The notes below the pieces were generated by a model. That model ran no database searches. It was not told the origin of the DNA and was given only the letters and a program-made list of their open reading frames with translations. A stretch of 64,000 bases of DNA from Kofleriaceae bacterium (GTDB taxonomy: Bacteria > Myxococcota_A > Polyangia > Haliangiales > Haliangiaceae), in the NCBI GenBank assembly GCA_018057825.1, contig JAGPCY010000008.1, positions 62,001 through 126,000 on the forward strand, written 5' to 3'. Positions 19,415-29,491 of this stretch are shown here, in pieces; the stretch's first letter is position 1, and each line of letters starts with the position of its first letter. Made by a program: the position numbers and the translations under genes.

Positions 19415-20821
19415 CTACCAGACGCGGGTCTTGCCGCGCTCGAGCTTCATCAGGTGACGACCGGTGGCGGTCATGGTGCGGGTGGTGAGCTCCTTGGCTG
19501 GGGTCTTCTTGGCCTTCTTCACGTCGGTCTCGACGTCAGCGGCGAACTCGATCGCGTCGCCGACCGCCGGCGTGACGCCCGGGGGCAGCTCGTCGAAGCG
19601 CACCGCCACCGACAGGCTCCACGTCCGCTCGCCGTACTTGCAGATCTCCTGGTACAGCACGCGGCCGTCCTCGGTGATGCGATCGATCCGGCGAGTCGTG
19701 CGACAGGCGTACGGGTAGCGCGTCGCGTCCGAGCGCGTGGCGGTCACGACCCCGTCCTTGACCGCGGTGACCTTGAAGCCGCGGAACGCCGCGAGCTTGG
19801 GCTCTTGCTCGGGCGGGCCGAAGCCGAAGTCCTTCTCGAGCGTCTCGACGCGAAGCGGCCGCTTGGACTCGAGCTTGGGCTCGGTCTGATCGACCAGCGC
19901 GGCGACCTTGTTGCGCACCGCGTCCTCGTCGCCGGTGACCGTCGGCCACGCGACCCGCCGGGCCGACATGTGGCCGCTCGACCAGATGGCGGTCATCGGC
20001 GTGGTCTGGACTCCGCCGCGGGCGGCGACCTGGGCGCAGTACCACGCTCGCTCGAGCTCGACGTCGTCGGTCAGCTCGCGCACGCCCTCGCGGCGCCCGG
20101 CCAGCACCGGGAACTTCTCGGTCGGGAACTCGTGCCAGGCGTGGCGCGACCCGTTGTGATAGGCGATGGCCTTGGTCAAGACGGTGGTGCGGAAGCCGAC
20201 CGGCCCGAAGGGGTCCTTGTCGATCGGCAGGCCGGCGGCGGTCATGGCCTCCTCGAACGAAGCCGCGACCGCCTGATAGCCGGCCATGCGCTCGTAGTAG
20301 TTGGTCAGGGCCTCGATGCGGGCCAGCTCCGGGGCGAGGGCGGCGGCCGCGTCGGCGTGGGCCTTGCGGCTGGTCGCGAACTCAGCCACGCAGCTCTGTT
20401 GCCACGAGCGGTTGAAGGCCGCCTGGGTCATGGCCTCGGCGTTCTCGCTGGCGTTGGTCCAGTCGCGCTGGCGCCACTCGCGGATCCAGGTCGGATCGGG
20501 GTTGGCCGCCTGCCACAACAGATCGCGGCCGACGTCGGTCTTGGCCAGCTCATAGACCTGATCCTGACGGAGGTCGTTGATGCGGCGGTACAGCTCGCGC
20601 AGCGTGAGGCTGCTGTAGTACGGCGCGAGATCGCCCACCGGCTTGGGCGACGGCGCGGCGGGGTCAGCTGGCGGCGGGGCCTTGGAGTTGGGCCCGTTGG
20701 CGCCGCTCGAGGAGCCGTCGCTCGACGAGCCGCCCGAGCCGCCGAGCAGGGTGCCGCCCGGCATCTTGAGCTGACAGGCCGTGAGGGTGAGGGTCGCGAA
20801 GGTGAGAGCGAGGGTGCGCAT
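19415..20821 (-). CDS. Hypothetical lipoprotein, 468 residues
   Basis: ATG 20821 gives MRTLALTFATLTLTAC, a lipoprotein signal with Cys16, followed by a Gly/Ser-rich linker. The middle part is helical, with many Ala and charged residues around YYERMAGYQAVAASFEEAM. The C-terminal 200 residues look beta-rich (VTAVKDGVVTATRSDATRYP, then YACRTTRRIDRITEDG). No known domain is recognised. The upstream region contains a hexanucleotide array that belongs to the end of the PP2C gene. Confidence 0.72.
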   Translation of the reverse strand: MRTLALTFATLTLTACQLKMPGGTLLGGSGGSSSDGSSSGANGPNSKAPPPADPAAPSPKPVGDLAPYYSSLTLRELYRRINDLRQDQVYELAKTDVGRDLLWQAANPDPTWIREWRQRDWTNASENAEAMTQAAFNRSWQQSCVAEFATSRKAHADAAAALAPELARIEALTNYYERMAGYQAVAASFEEAMTAAGLPIDKDPFGPVGFRTTVLTKAIAYHNGSRHAWHEFPTEKFPVLAGRREGVRELTDDVELERAWYCAQVAARGGVQTTPMTAIWSSGHMSARRVAWPTVTGDEDAVRNKVAALVDQTEPKLESKRPLRVETLEKDFGFGPPEQEPKLAAFRGFKVTAVKDGVVTATRSDATRYPYACRTTRRIDRITEDGRVLYQEICKYGERTWSLSVAVRFDELPPGVTPAVGDAIEFAADVETDVKKAKKTPAKELTTRTMTATGRHLMKLERGKTRVW

Positions 20822-20936
20822 GGCGAGGTGGCGTTGAGCAACCGCCGCGCCAACGCAAGTAGTGGACGCGACAGCGGAGTCCGCGGCGGGGTGGACCCGA
20901 TCGACGGCGCGGCTGGGGCGCGGTGGACCCAAAGGC

Positions 20937-21153
20937 GGCGGAGGTCGAGGCGGAGGCGGAGGCGGAGACCGAGACCGAGGCCGAACCCGAGACCGAGGCC
21001 GAGAGCGAGACCGAGACCGAGGCCGAGACCGAGGCGGAGGCGGAGACCGAGACCGAGACCGAGGCCGAGGCCGAGGCCGAGTCCGAGACCGAGTCCGAGT
21101 CCGAGACCGAACCGGAACCCGAGCCCGAACCCGAACCGGAACCCGAACCCGCG
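20937..21153 (-). repeat. Hexanucleotide array 1 (CTCGGN/TTCGGG) after the PP2C stop
   Basis: Read on the minus strand, the array begins directly after the TAG of the PP2C gene (21154-21156). It first runs as TTCGGG/TTCCGG units and then as CTCGGT, CTCGGC and CTCCGC units for about 215 bases. On the plus strand it appears as GAGACC/GAGGCC/GAACCC. Together with the bases from 20822 to 20936, in which I see nothing else definite, it fills the 332-base gap before the lipoprotein start. It is one of four such arrays in the window. Confidence 0.9.
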
Positions 21154-22338
<1,185 letters not shown>

Positions 22339-22523
22339 GGCTGGTCCTTGGTCATAACCCGGTCGTGCCGACGGCAGCGACGTCTGGTGATTTTCCCCGG
22401 AAGCCGGCGCCACCGCAAGGCCGGGCCACCGATTCCCGTGTGGACCTGGTCCGGCCGCATGAATGCCAGGCCCGGGCCATCGTCCCACCGGTCACCGCCG
22501 CCCGGCCCGCCCACGCCCCGCGA

Positions 22524-22552
22524 TTGACCGGCGGGCCGGCCACGTCTACGGT
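22524..22552 (+). promoter_or_regulatory. Sigma-70-type promoter for the TRAP operon
   Basis: TTGACC (22524-22529) and TACGGT (22547-22552) are separated by 17 bases. They end about 20 bases before the ATG of dctP, which has GAGGAG just upstream of it. The short leader suggests a start near 22558. Confidence 0.42.
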
Positions 22553-22572
22553 CCGACAGTCGAGGAGCCCCG

Positions 22573-23613
22573 ATGACCACCACCACCCGTCGCACCGTCG
22601 TCGCCGCGCTGGCCAGCCTGGCCGCGCTCGCGCTCGCCCCTACCCCGGCCCGCGCCGAGGAGACCTTCGAGCTCAAGCTCGCCACCGTCGCCCCGGACAA
22701 GACCCCGTGGGCCGACGTGCTGAAGGAGTACAAGAAGGTCATCGAGGAGAAGTCCAAGGGCCGGATCAAGGTCCGGGTCTTCCTCGGCGGCACGATGGGC
22801 GATGAGAACGAGACCGTGCGCATGGCCGCCCGCGGTCAGCTGTCCGGGGTCGGCGCGTCGACCGGCGCGGTCGCGTCCCTGGTCGAGGAGCTGTCGGCGA
22901 TCGAGATCCCGTTTCTGTTCGCCAACGCCAACGAGGCCGACTACGTCCTCGACAAGTTCCTGCTGGCGCCGATGGAGGAGAAGTTCCGCGCCAAGGACCT
23001 GGTCCTGGGGTTCTGGAGCGAGAACGGCTTCCGCCACTTCGGCGCCGGCTTCCCGATCAAGAAGCCGGCCGACGTCGCCAACCGCAAGATGCGGTCGCAG
23101 GAGAGCTACGTCCACATCGAGATGTGGAAGGCCCTCAAGGCCTCGGCCTCGGCGATCCCGACCACCGAGGTGACGACCGCGCTCAAGACCGGCGCCGTCG
23201 AGGGCTTCGATCAGGCGCTGCTCTACATGGTAGCCGGCGCCTGGCACACCTCGATCAAGCACATGACCCTGTCGGCCCACATCTACCAGCCGGCGGTGAT
23301 CGCCTTCAACAAGGCGTGGTTCGACAAGCTGCCGCCCGACCTGCAGCAGCTCCTGCTCACCGAGGGCCGCGGCCTGGTGCGCAAGAGCCGGGCGGCGATC
23401 CGCAAGATGAACCCCAAGCTGGTCGAGATCATCAAGAAGGCCGGCGTCACGGTCGTGCCCCTGACCGACGCCGAGCGCGCCGAGTGGATGAAGGCGACGG
23501 CCGGGGTCCGCGACAAGGTCAAGGGCAAGGGCGCCTCGACCAAGCAGATCGTCGAGACGATCGAGGCCGGCATCACCGAGTTCCGAGCCAAGGCCGGCGG
23601 CAAGCGCAAGTAG
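22573..23613 (+). CDS. dctP: TRAP transporter substrate-binding protein DctP
   Basis: A 346-residue periplasmic protein. The first 27 residues, with T-R-R-T-V-V-A-A-L and a hydrophobic core ending A-R-A, form a signal peptide. The mature chain has the DctP fold: LKLATVAPDKTPWADVLKEY, RIKVRVFLGGTMGDENETV, and NRKMRSQESYVHIEMWKALK, which carries the conserved Arg that binds the carboxylate of the substrate. It is the first gene of dctPQM and would capture an organic acid for proton- or sodium-driven uptake. The substrate cannot be told. Confidence 0.93.
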   Translation: MTTTTRRTVVAALASLAALALAPTPARAEETFELKLATVAPDKTPWADVLKEYKKVIEEKSKGRIKVRVFLGGTMGDENETVRMAARGQLSGVGASTGAVASLVEELSAIEIPFLFANANEADYVLDKFLLAPMEEKFRAKDLVLGFWSENGFRHFGAGFPIKKPADVANRKMRSQESYVHIEMWKALKASASAIPTTEVTTALKTGAVEGFDQALLYMVAGAWHTSIKHMTLSAHIYQPAVIAFNKAWFDKLPPDLQQLLLTEGRGLVRKSRAAIRKMNPKLVEIIKKAGVTVVPLTDAERAEWMKATAGVRDKVKGKGASTKQIVETIEAGITEFRAKAGGKRK

Positions 23614-23625
23614 TCGACGCGGCCG

Positions 23626-23647
23626 AAACCCCGCCGCGATGGGGTTT
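23626..23647 (+). promoter_or_regulatory. Intercistronic hairpin between dctP and dctQ
   Basis: AAACCCC (23626-23632) and GGGGTTT (23641-23647) are perfect arms around an 8-base loop. The hairpin lies 12 bases after the dctP stop and before the dctQ start. There is no T tract, so it more likely slows 3' decay or partly ends transcription, raising the yield of binding protein over membrane subunits. Confidence 0.5.
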
Positions 23648-23661
23648 GGGTAGGATGGGGC

Positions 23662-24384
23662 ATGGACAACCTGCCCGGGCCGGCGGTGACGCCGACCTAT
23701 CCGCGGATCCGGCGCCTCGATGCGCTGTGGCACACCGGCGAGCGCTACCTGTGCGGTGGCCTGTTCCTGGTGATGGCCTTGATGGTCTTCGCGTCGGTCC
23801 TGACCGAGACCTTCGGCAACCGCCGCGAGTGGCTCGACCTCGTGCTGCTCCTCGGGGTGTGTGTCCTGGCGGTGCGGACCCGCGCGGTCAAGCCCGGTGA
23901 GACCCGGTGGTCGTGGCCTGTGTCGCTGGCGGTGGCCGCAGGCGCGGCCGCGCTCATCGCAGGCGCGGTCTACCTCTACACCGATCAGTTCGCCGGCAAG
24001 ATCATCCCGGCCCAGAAGCTGGCCCTGGTGATGATGCTGTGGGTGGCGCTCCTGGGCGCGTCGATGGCGACCTACGAGCGCTCGCACCTCGCGCTCGAGA
24101 TGGGCGAGAAGCTGTGGCCGGCTCGGCTGGTGCCCTACGTCAAGGCGACCTCGCTGGCCCTGGCGTCGGCGTTCTGCGTCGCCGCCTGCTACCTGGCGAT
24201 CGAGCTGGTGCAGTCGCAGCGCCACCACCGCCTCAAGATCGACGCCAACGAGTGGCTGCCGACCTGGCTGGCGTTCGTGATCGTGCCCTACGCCTTCGCC
24301 GCGATGGCGCTTCGCTTCCTGGCCCAGGCCTCGACCACCGCCACCGGGACCGCCGCGCCGATCGAGGAGCGGCTGCCGTCGTGA
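23662..24384 (+). CDS. dctQ: TRAP transporter small permease DctQ
   Basis: A 240-residue membrane protein starting MDNLPGPAVTPTYPRIRRLD, with four or five hydrophobic helices. The segment WVALLGASMATYERSHLALE matches the DctQ signature (small residues, then a conserved R-x-H near an acidic residue). It is longer than typical DctQ (about 160-180) because of an extra hydrophobic region near 45-95. The stop overlaps the GTG of dctM. Confidence 0.88.
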   Translation: MDNLPGPAVTPTYPRIRRLDALWHTGERYLCGGLFLVMALMVFASVLTETFGNRREWLDLVLLLGVCVLAVRTRAVKPGETRWSWPVSLAVAAGAAALIAGAVYLYTDQFAGKIIPAQKLALVMMLWVALLGASMATYERSHLALEMGEKLWPARLVPYVKATSLALASAFCVAACYLAIELVQSQRHHRLKIDANEWLPTWLAFVIVPYAFAAMALRFLAQASTTATGTAAPIEERLPS

Positions 24385-25973
24385 CCGTCCTCCTCCTGAT
24401 CGTCGCCCTGGCCATCCTCGGCGCGCCGCTGTTCGTGATCGTCGGCGCCGCCACCGCGGCGGCGTTCTGGACGATGACCGACCTCATCCACTCGTTCCAC
24501 GACCTCGGCGGCTGGATGATCGACCCGTTCGAGTCGCTGATGGGCCGCGATCAGTTCCTGGCGATCCCGCTGTTCATCGCCTCGGGCGCGATCATGACCG
24601 AGGGCGGCATGGCGCGCCGCCTGGTCGACGTCGCCCGGGCCGCGCTCGGCTGGCTGCCGGGTGGCCTGGGGATCGCCGCGGTGTGGGCGTGCATGGTGTT
24701 CGCGGCCATCACCGGCAGCTCGCCGGTGACCCTGATCGCGGTCGGCTCGATCATGTTCCCGGCGATGGTCAAGGAGCGCTACCCGGAGAACTTCTCCCTC
24801 GGGCTGGTGATGACCGCGGGCTCGCTGGGCTGCCTGCTCATGCCGTCGCTCGTGCTCATGATCTACTCGCTGGCGGTGACCGGCACCGGCGACGCCGCGG
24901 TCCAGGGCACCGACATGTTCATCGCCTCGGCGCTGCCGGCCGGCCTCTTGGCGGTGATCCTGTCGGTCTACTCCGGCGTGGTCGGCGCCCGCATCGGCGC
25001 CCGCGAGCAGTTCTCGATGAGCCGGCTGGCGACCGCGAGCCGCGAGGGCATCTGGGCCCTGCTCTTGCCGGTGATCGTCGTGGCCGGCATCTACACCGGC
25101 AAGTTTCCGCCGTTCAAGGCCGGCGCGGTGGCCTTCGTCTACGCGCTCGTGGTCACGACCGTGATCCACCGCGAGCTCAGCTTCACCAAGGTGCTGTCGG
25201 CGCTGGCCGACGCCGGCCGCCTGATGGGCATGCTCATCCTCATCATCGCGTTCACCTTCGGCATCAACAAGCTAATCGCCGAGGTCGGGGTCGAGGAGTC
25301 GCTGACCAGCCTCTTGACCGACTACGAGATCGGGCCGATCGGCTTCATGCTGATCGTCAACCTGCTGCTCATCATCTTCGGCGCGCTCATGGACTCGGTG
25401 TCGGCGACCCTGGTATTCGCCCCGATCCTGGCGCCGATCGCGGTCAAGACCTACGGCATCGACCCGATCCACTTCGGCGTGGTCTTCGTCGTCAACATGG
25501 AGATCGGCTACCTGGCGCCGCCGGTGGCGACCAACCTGTTCGTGGCCTCGGCGCTGTTCAAGAAGCCGTTCGGCCAGGTGTCGCGCGCGGTCTTGCCCGG
25601 CCTGGCGCTCACCACCGCGGCGCTGATCCTGTTCATGTTCGTGCCGACCTTCTCGAAGGGCATCATCAACCTGAAGAACGGCGACGCGTTCTACGAGTCG
25701 TTCCCGTGGGACGGCAAGCCGCAGCACGCGGCGCGCAACGATGGCCCGGTCGATCTCCAGCGACTGTCGGAGGAGGCCAAGGCCGAGACCGAGCGGGAGC
25801 AGGCCGACCTGAACGCCCAGGGCGACGACTACTACTTCGGCGGGCCGGACGCCGGGGCCGCCCCGAGCGACGACGGCGACGGCGGCCCAAGCCCAACCGA
25901 CGGCGACGGTGGCCCCGAGCCCGACGCCGACGACGAGGCCATCGATCCGTCCCTCGAGGGCGTCCAGCTCTAG
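24381..25973 (+). CDS. dctM: TRAP transporter large permease DctM with acidic C-terminal extension
   Basis: The GTG at 24381 overlaps the dctQ stop (GTGA). The 530-residue protein has twelve or more helices with the DctM signatures DQFLAIPLFIASGAIMTEGG, AAITGSSPVTLIAVGSIMFP and EIGYLAPPVATNLFVASALF. Typical DctM ends near 425-435. Here about 80-100 residues follow the last helix, rich in Asp, Gly, Pro and Glu (DDYYFGGPDAG, then D-G-D-G-G-P repeats). This tail would be soluble and negatively charged, and its role is unknown. The TAG stop leads straight into hexanucleotide array 2. Confidence 0.93.
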   Translation: MTVLLLIVALAILGAPLFVIVGAATAAAFWTMTDLIHSFHDLGGWMIDPFESLMGRDQFLAIPLFIASGAIMTEGGMARRLVDVARAALGWLPGGLGIAAVWACMVFAAITGSSPVTLIAVGSIMFPAMVKERYPENFSLGLVMTAGSLGCLLMPSLVLMIYSLAVTGTGDAAVQGTDMFIASALPAGLLAVILSVYSGVVGARIGAREQFSMSRLATASREGIWALLLPVIVVAGIYTGKFPPFKAGAVAFVYALVVTTVIHRELSFTKVLSALADAGRLMGMLILIIAFTFGINKLIAEVGVEESLTSLLTDYEIGPIGFMLIVNLLLIIFGALMDSVSATLVFAPILAPIAVKTYGIDPIHFGVVFVVNMEIGYLAPPVATNLFVASALFKKPFGQVSRAVLPGLALTTAALILFMFVPTFSKGIINLKNGDAFYESFPWDGKPQHAARNDGPVDLQRLSEEAKAETEREQADLNAQGDDYYFGGPDAGAAPSDDGDGGPSPTDGDGGPEPDADDEAIDPSLEGVQL

Positions 25974-26110
25974 GGCCTCCGCCTCGGACTCGGCCTCGGC
26001 CTCGGACTCGGACTCGGTCTCGGTCTCCGTCTCGGTCTCGCCCTCCGCCTCGGTCTCGCCCTCCGCCTCGGTCTCGGTCTCGGTTTCGGTCTCGGCCTCC
26101 GCCTCGGTCG
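25974..26110 (+). repeat. Hexanucleotide array 2 (CTCGGN) after the dctM stop
   Basis: About 135 bases of CTCGGA/CTCGGC/CTCGGT units with CTCCGC variants begin directly after the dctM TAG, in the same orientation as array 1 relative to its gene. The array fills the space between dctM and the convergent methyltransferase gene. Confidence 0.9.
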
Positions 26111-26111
26111 C

Positions 26112-27017
26112 CTACTCGCCCTCCCCTCGATACTCGATCTCCGCCACCACCGGCTCACCACCGCCGGCGACCAGGGCCAGAGCCTGGGCGGTCAGCCGGG
26201 CCCTCGTGATCGCGATCGCCTCGGGCGCCGCGTCGCCGACCACGAACCGCCGGCCGAGCCGCTGCGCCGCGGCGGCGGTCGTGCCCGAGCCGACGAACCA
26301 GTCGCCGACTCGCTGGCCGGGCACGGTGGTGGCGGCGATCAGGCGCTCGATCAACCGCTGCGGCTTCTGCGACGGCCAGCCGGTGCGCTCGCGATCGGAG
26401 CGGTTCAAGGTCTCGAGATCGGTCCACCAGTCCTCGGGGATCTTGCCGTCGGCCACCGGGTAGCGGTAGACGCGCCCGCTCTTGCGGTCGACCTTGACCT
26501 GCACCGCGCGGCCGTCCTCGTCGCGTTCGACCTTCATGTGCGAACCCGCGCGCCGCGGGATCCGCACCTGCTCGGGGTAGAACGCCCAGTCCGGCGTGCG
26601 CCCGTACCACAAGAGCGTATCGTGCTTGCGGCCGAAGCCGCGCCGGCTCTTGCCGCCGACCGCGTAGCACCAGACGATCTCGTTGACGAAGCAGGCGCGG
26701 CCGAACAACCGATCGAGGGCGACCTTGACGTAGTGGACCGCGCGCCAGTCGAGGTGGACCACCAGCGAGCCGTGGTCGGCGAGGGCGTCGCGGCTGGCGG
26801 TGAGCCACGGCAGGAGCCAGGCGACGTGAGCCTCGGGATCGTCGCCGTCGTCGGCGTAGCGGCCGGCCCGGCCGCGCTGGATCCGCCCGGTGCCAAACGG
26901 CGGATCGAGATAGACGAGATCGAGGCCAGAGCCGGCCAAGCCCTGCGCCAGCGCGAGGCTGTCACCGAGGACCACGAGATCGCGAACGGAGGTCGTCAAG
27001 CCGGGCTTTGGTACCAT
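26112..27017 (-). CDS. Site-specific DNA methyltransferase (N6-adenine or N4-cytosine)
   Basis: A 301-residue protein from ATG 27017 ([20 protein letters not shown]). Motif IV D38-P-P-F is in [12 protein letters not shown] near the N-terminus, and motif [21 protein letters not shown], is near the C-terminus. That order (IV before I) marks a beta-class amino-methyltransferase. The central [14 protein letters not shown] is also typical. No restriction endonuclease is beside it, so it may be an orphan regulatory methylase. Its start lies only six bases from the divergent gene at 27024. Confidence 0.9.
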   Translation of the reverse strand: MVPKPGLTTSVRDLVVLGDSLALAQGLAGSGLDLVYLDPPFGTGRIQRGRAGRYADDGDDPEAHVAWLLPWLTASRDALADHGSLVVHLDWRAVHYVKVALDRLFGRACFVNEIVWCYAVGGKSRRGFGRKHDTLLWYGRTPDWAFYPEQVRIPRRAGSHMKVERDEDGRAVQVKVDRKSGRVYRYPVADGKIPEDWWTDLETLNRSDRERTGWPSQKPQRLIERLIAATTVPGQRVGDWFVGSGTTAAAAQRLGRRFVVGDAAPEAIAITRARLTAQALALVAGGGEPVVAEIEYRGEGE

Positions 27018-27023
27018 GCGACG

Positions 27024-27332
27024 ATGGAGTTTGGACGCTGGTACCCGCTGGCCGAGGCCGCCGCCCACGCGCCGGACCGCCCCGGGGTGTTCCAGCTCCG
27101 GCTGCGCACCGGCCTCATCGACTATCCGCGCGGCAAGAGCGCGATGGTGCGCTACGGCGCCGCCGACGATGTGCGCGCCGCGGTCGTGGCGCTGGCCGGC
27201 GAGGTCGGCGCCGTCGATTGGCTATGCCGGCACCTGCTCGGACCGACGACCGGCGAGGAGGCCACGGCCCTGGCCGCCCGCCTGAGCCGCGACTTCGCGG
27301 TGCGGTTCGGTCACCCGCCGTCGCCGCCGTGA
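27024..27332 (+). CDS. Small protein with [12 protein letters not shown] motif
   Basis: A 102-residue protein starting [20 protein letters not shown]. The segments [20 protein letters not shown] and A-M-V-R-Y-G-A resemble a small, widespread bacterial family whose fold is thought to be GIY-YIG-like (DUF7508 in my memory). Catalytic residues cannot be confirmed. The neighbouring methyltransferase is suggestive of a DNA-related role but not proof. Its end overlaps a small minus-strand gene by 22 bases. Confidence 0.65.
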   Translation: MEFGRWYPLAEAAAHAPDRPGVFQLRLRTGLIDYPRGKSAMVRYGAADDVRAAVVALAGEVGAVDWLCRHLLGPTTGEEATALAARLSRDFAVRFGHPPSPP

Positions 27333-27562
27333 TCGCGGCGCCCACGTCCGGCCTGGCCGCGCCACCAGCCCGCGAGCGCCAGCGCGACCAACGCCAGGCC
27401 GACCGTGGGCTCGGCGCCGAAGGCCTCGCCGGTCGCGACCGCGACGACCACCCGGACCAGCCCGACCGCGGCGAGGACCACGAGCACGGGCCCGTCGTCT
27501 GTCTCGGGCTCGGGGGATCGCGCCACGCCAGGCGTCGGCGCCGCGCTGCGGTAGGGATGCAT
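27311..27562 (-). CDS. Small two-helix membrane protein (hypothetical)
   Basis: An 83-residue protein, MHPYRSAAPTPG then a polar segment, then two hydrophobic stretches (LVVLAAVGLVRVVVAVA and GLALVALALAGWW) and a basic tail. It is divergent from the sensor kinase gene, whose TCAAG boxes lie in its upstream region. The weak ribosome binding site and the overlap with the gene on the other strand make it only moderately likely to be real. Confidence 0.4.
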   Translation of the reverse strand: MHPYRSAAPTPGVARSPEPETDDGPVLVVLAAVGLVRVVVAVATGEAFGAEPTVGLALVALALAGWWRGQAGRGRRDHGGDGG

Positions 27563-27587
27563 GGCGAGATCGCTACCGCCGACCTCA

Positions 27588-27635
27588 TCAAGAACCCATC
27601 AAGCCCGCGCTCGCCCCCGTCAAGTTCGCGTCAAG
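27588..27635 (+). promoter_or_regulatory. OmpR/KdpE-type operator: four TCAAG direct repeats
   Basis: TCAAG occurs at 27588, 27599, 27620 and 27631, giving spacings of 11, 21 and 11 bases. Pairs of direct repeats with an 11-base period are the known binding pattern of OmpR/PhoB-type response regulators. The cluster ends 19 bases before the GTG of the sensor kinase, which suggests autoregulation by the regulator encoded at 28709. Confidence 0.6.
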
Positions 27636-27653
27636 GCGACGTACAGTCGCGCG

Positions 27654-28708
27654 GTGACGACGACCGCGCTGCGACCTCCGGCCTGGGGCTACGCCTCGGC
27701 GGTCGCCGCGGTCGCGCTGGTAACCGCGATCGGGCTGGTCGCCCACCCGCAGCTCGCCCTCGGCGACATCGGCATGTTGTACCTGCCGGCGGTGATGCTG
27801 GCCGCGCTGGCCGGGCGCGGGCCGGCGCTCCTGGCGTCGTCCTTGGCCGTGGTGGCCTTCGATCTGTGCTTCGTGCCGCCGCGGTTCCGCATCGTGGTCG
27901 AGAACCCGCGGCACATCGTCACGTTCGCGGTGATGTTCGCCGCCGGCCTGGCGATCGCGACCCTGGCCGAGCGGCTGCGCGGTCAGGTCGCGCTGGCGCG
28001 CGCCGCCGCGCTCAAGGCCCAGACCGAGGAGCTGCGCAGCGCCCTCCTGTCGAGCGTGTCCCACGATCTGCGGACCCCGCTGGCGGTGATCACCGCCGCG
28101 GCATCGTCGGCCAACGATCCGGCGGTCGCGCCCGCGACTCGGACCGAGCTGCTCGACGCGGTGGTCGCCGAGGCGGCGCGCCTCGAGCGCATGCTGGCCA
28201 ACCTGCTGCAGCTCACCCGGGTCGCGACCGGGATCGTGCCGGTGCGCGAGTGGGTGCCGCTCGACGAGCTGTGCGGCGCGGCGCTGGCCCGGGTCGAGGC
28301 CCAGCTCGGCGCCCGCGAGGTCGTCATCGACGTCGGCGATCTGGCGGTGCCGGTCGATCCGGTGGTGTTCGAGCTGGCCCTGGTCAACCTGCTCGACAAC
28401 GCGATCAAGCACGGCGCGCCGCCGATCGTGATCACCGCCGCGCGCCGCGGCGATCGCATCGAGCTGGCGGTGACCGACCACGGCCGGGGCGTCGCCGCGG
28501 CCGACGCCGAGCGGGTGTTCGAGAAGTTCTTCCGCGCCTCGAGCGCGCCCGGGGCGGGCCTCGGGCTGGCGGTGGTGCGGGCGGTGGTGATCGCCCACGG
28601 CGGCGCGGTCCGCGTCGAGACCGGCCCGACCGGCGGCGCCCGCTTCGTCCTCGAGCTGCCGGTCGCGGCGCCGCCACCGACCGCGCCGCCGCCGTGCGAG
28701 GCCGCGCC

Positions 28709-28712
<4 letters not shown>
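27654..28712 (+). CDS. KdpD-like sensor histidine kinase (DUF4118 domain, no N-terminal KdpD part)
   Basis: The GTG at 27654 (VTTTALRPPAWGY) gives a 352-residue protein. Residues 12-105 hold the four short helices of the DUF4118 membrane domain of KdpD (VTAIGLVAH, IGMLYLPAVMLAAL, ALLASSLAVVAFDLCFVPP, HIVTFAVMFAAGLAIATLA). The kinase core has the phosphoacceptor His137 in SVSHDLRTPL, N box LVNLLDNAIKHG, G1 DHGRGV and G2 GAGLGLAVV. The large N-terminal KdpD and Usp domains of E. coli KdpD are absent. The stop overlaps the regulator start. It probably senses potassium limitation or ionic state, judged from kup downstream. Confidence 0.9.
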
Positions 28713-29432
<720 letters not shown>

Positions 29433-29437
<5 letters not shown>

Positions 29438-29448
29438 TGGAATCTTAA
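29433..29448 (-). promoter_or_regulatory. Likely KdpE-type half-site pair before the second kup
   Basis: CTTGA (29433-29437) and CTTAA (29444-29448) are spaced 11 bases, the same geometry as the TCAAG boxes but on the opposite strand and with one mismatch in the second box. The first overlaps the regulator's TGA. The pair is 43 bases before the kup start and is the most AT-rich piece of the 54-base gap. Confidence 0.42.
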
Positions 29449-29491
29449 CGCCGAGGGGTGCTAGCCCGGCCGGGTCGCCGCTGGCGACCCC

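Noticed and set aside
26112-27562. Restriction-modification system
   Set aside because: The YPRGKS-motif protein cannot be shown to be a nuclease and no other endonuclease is nearby; an orphan methylase is the safer reading.
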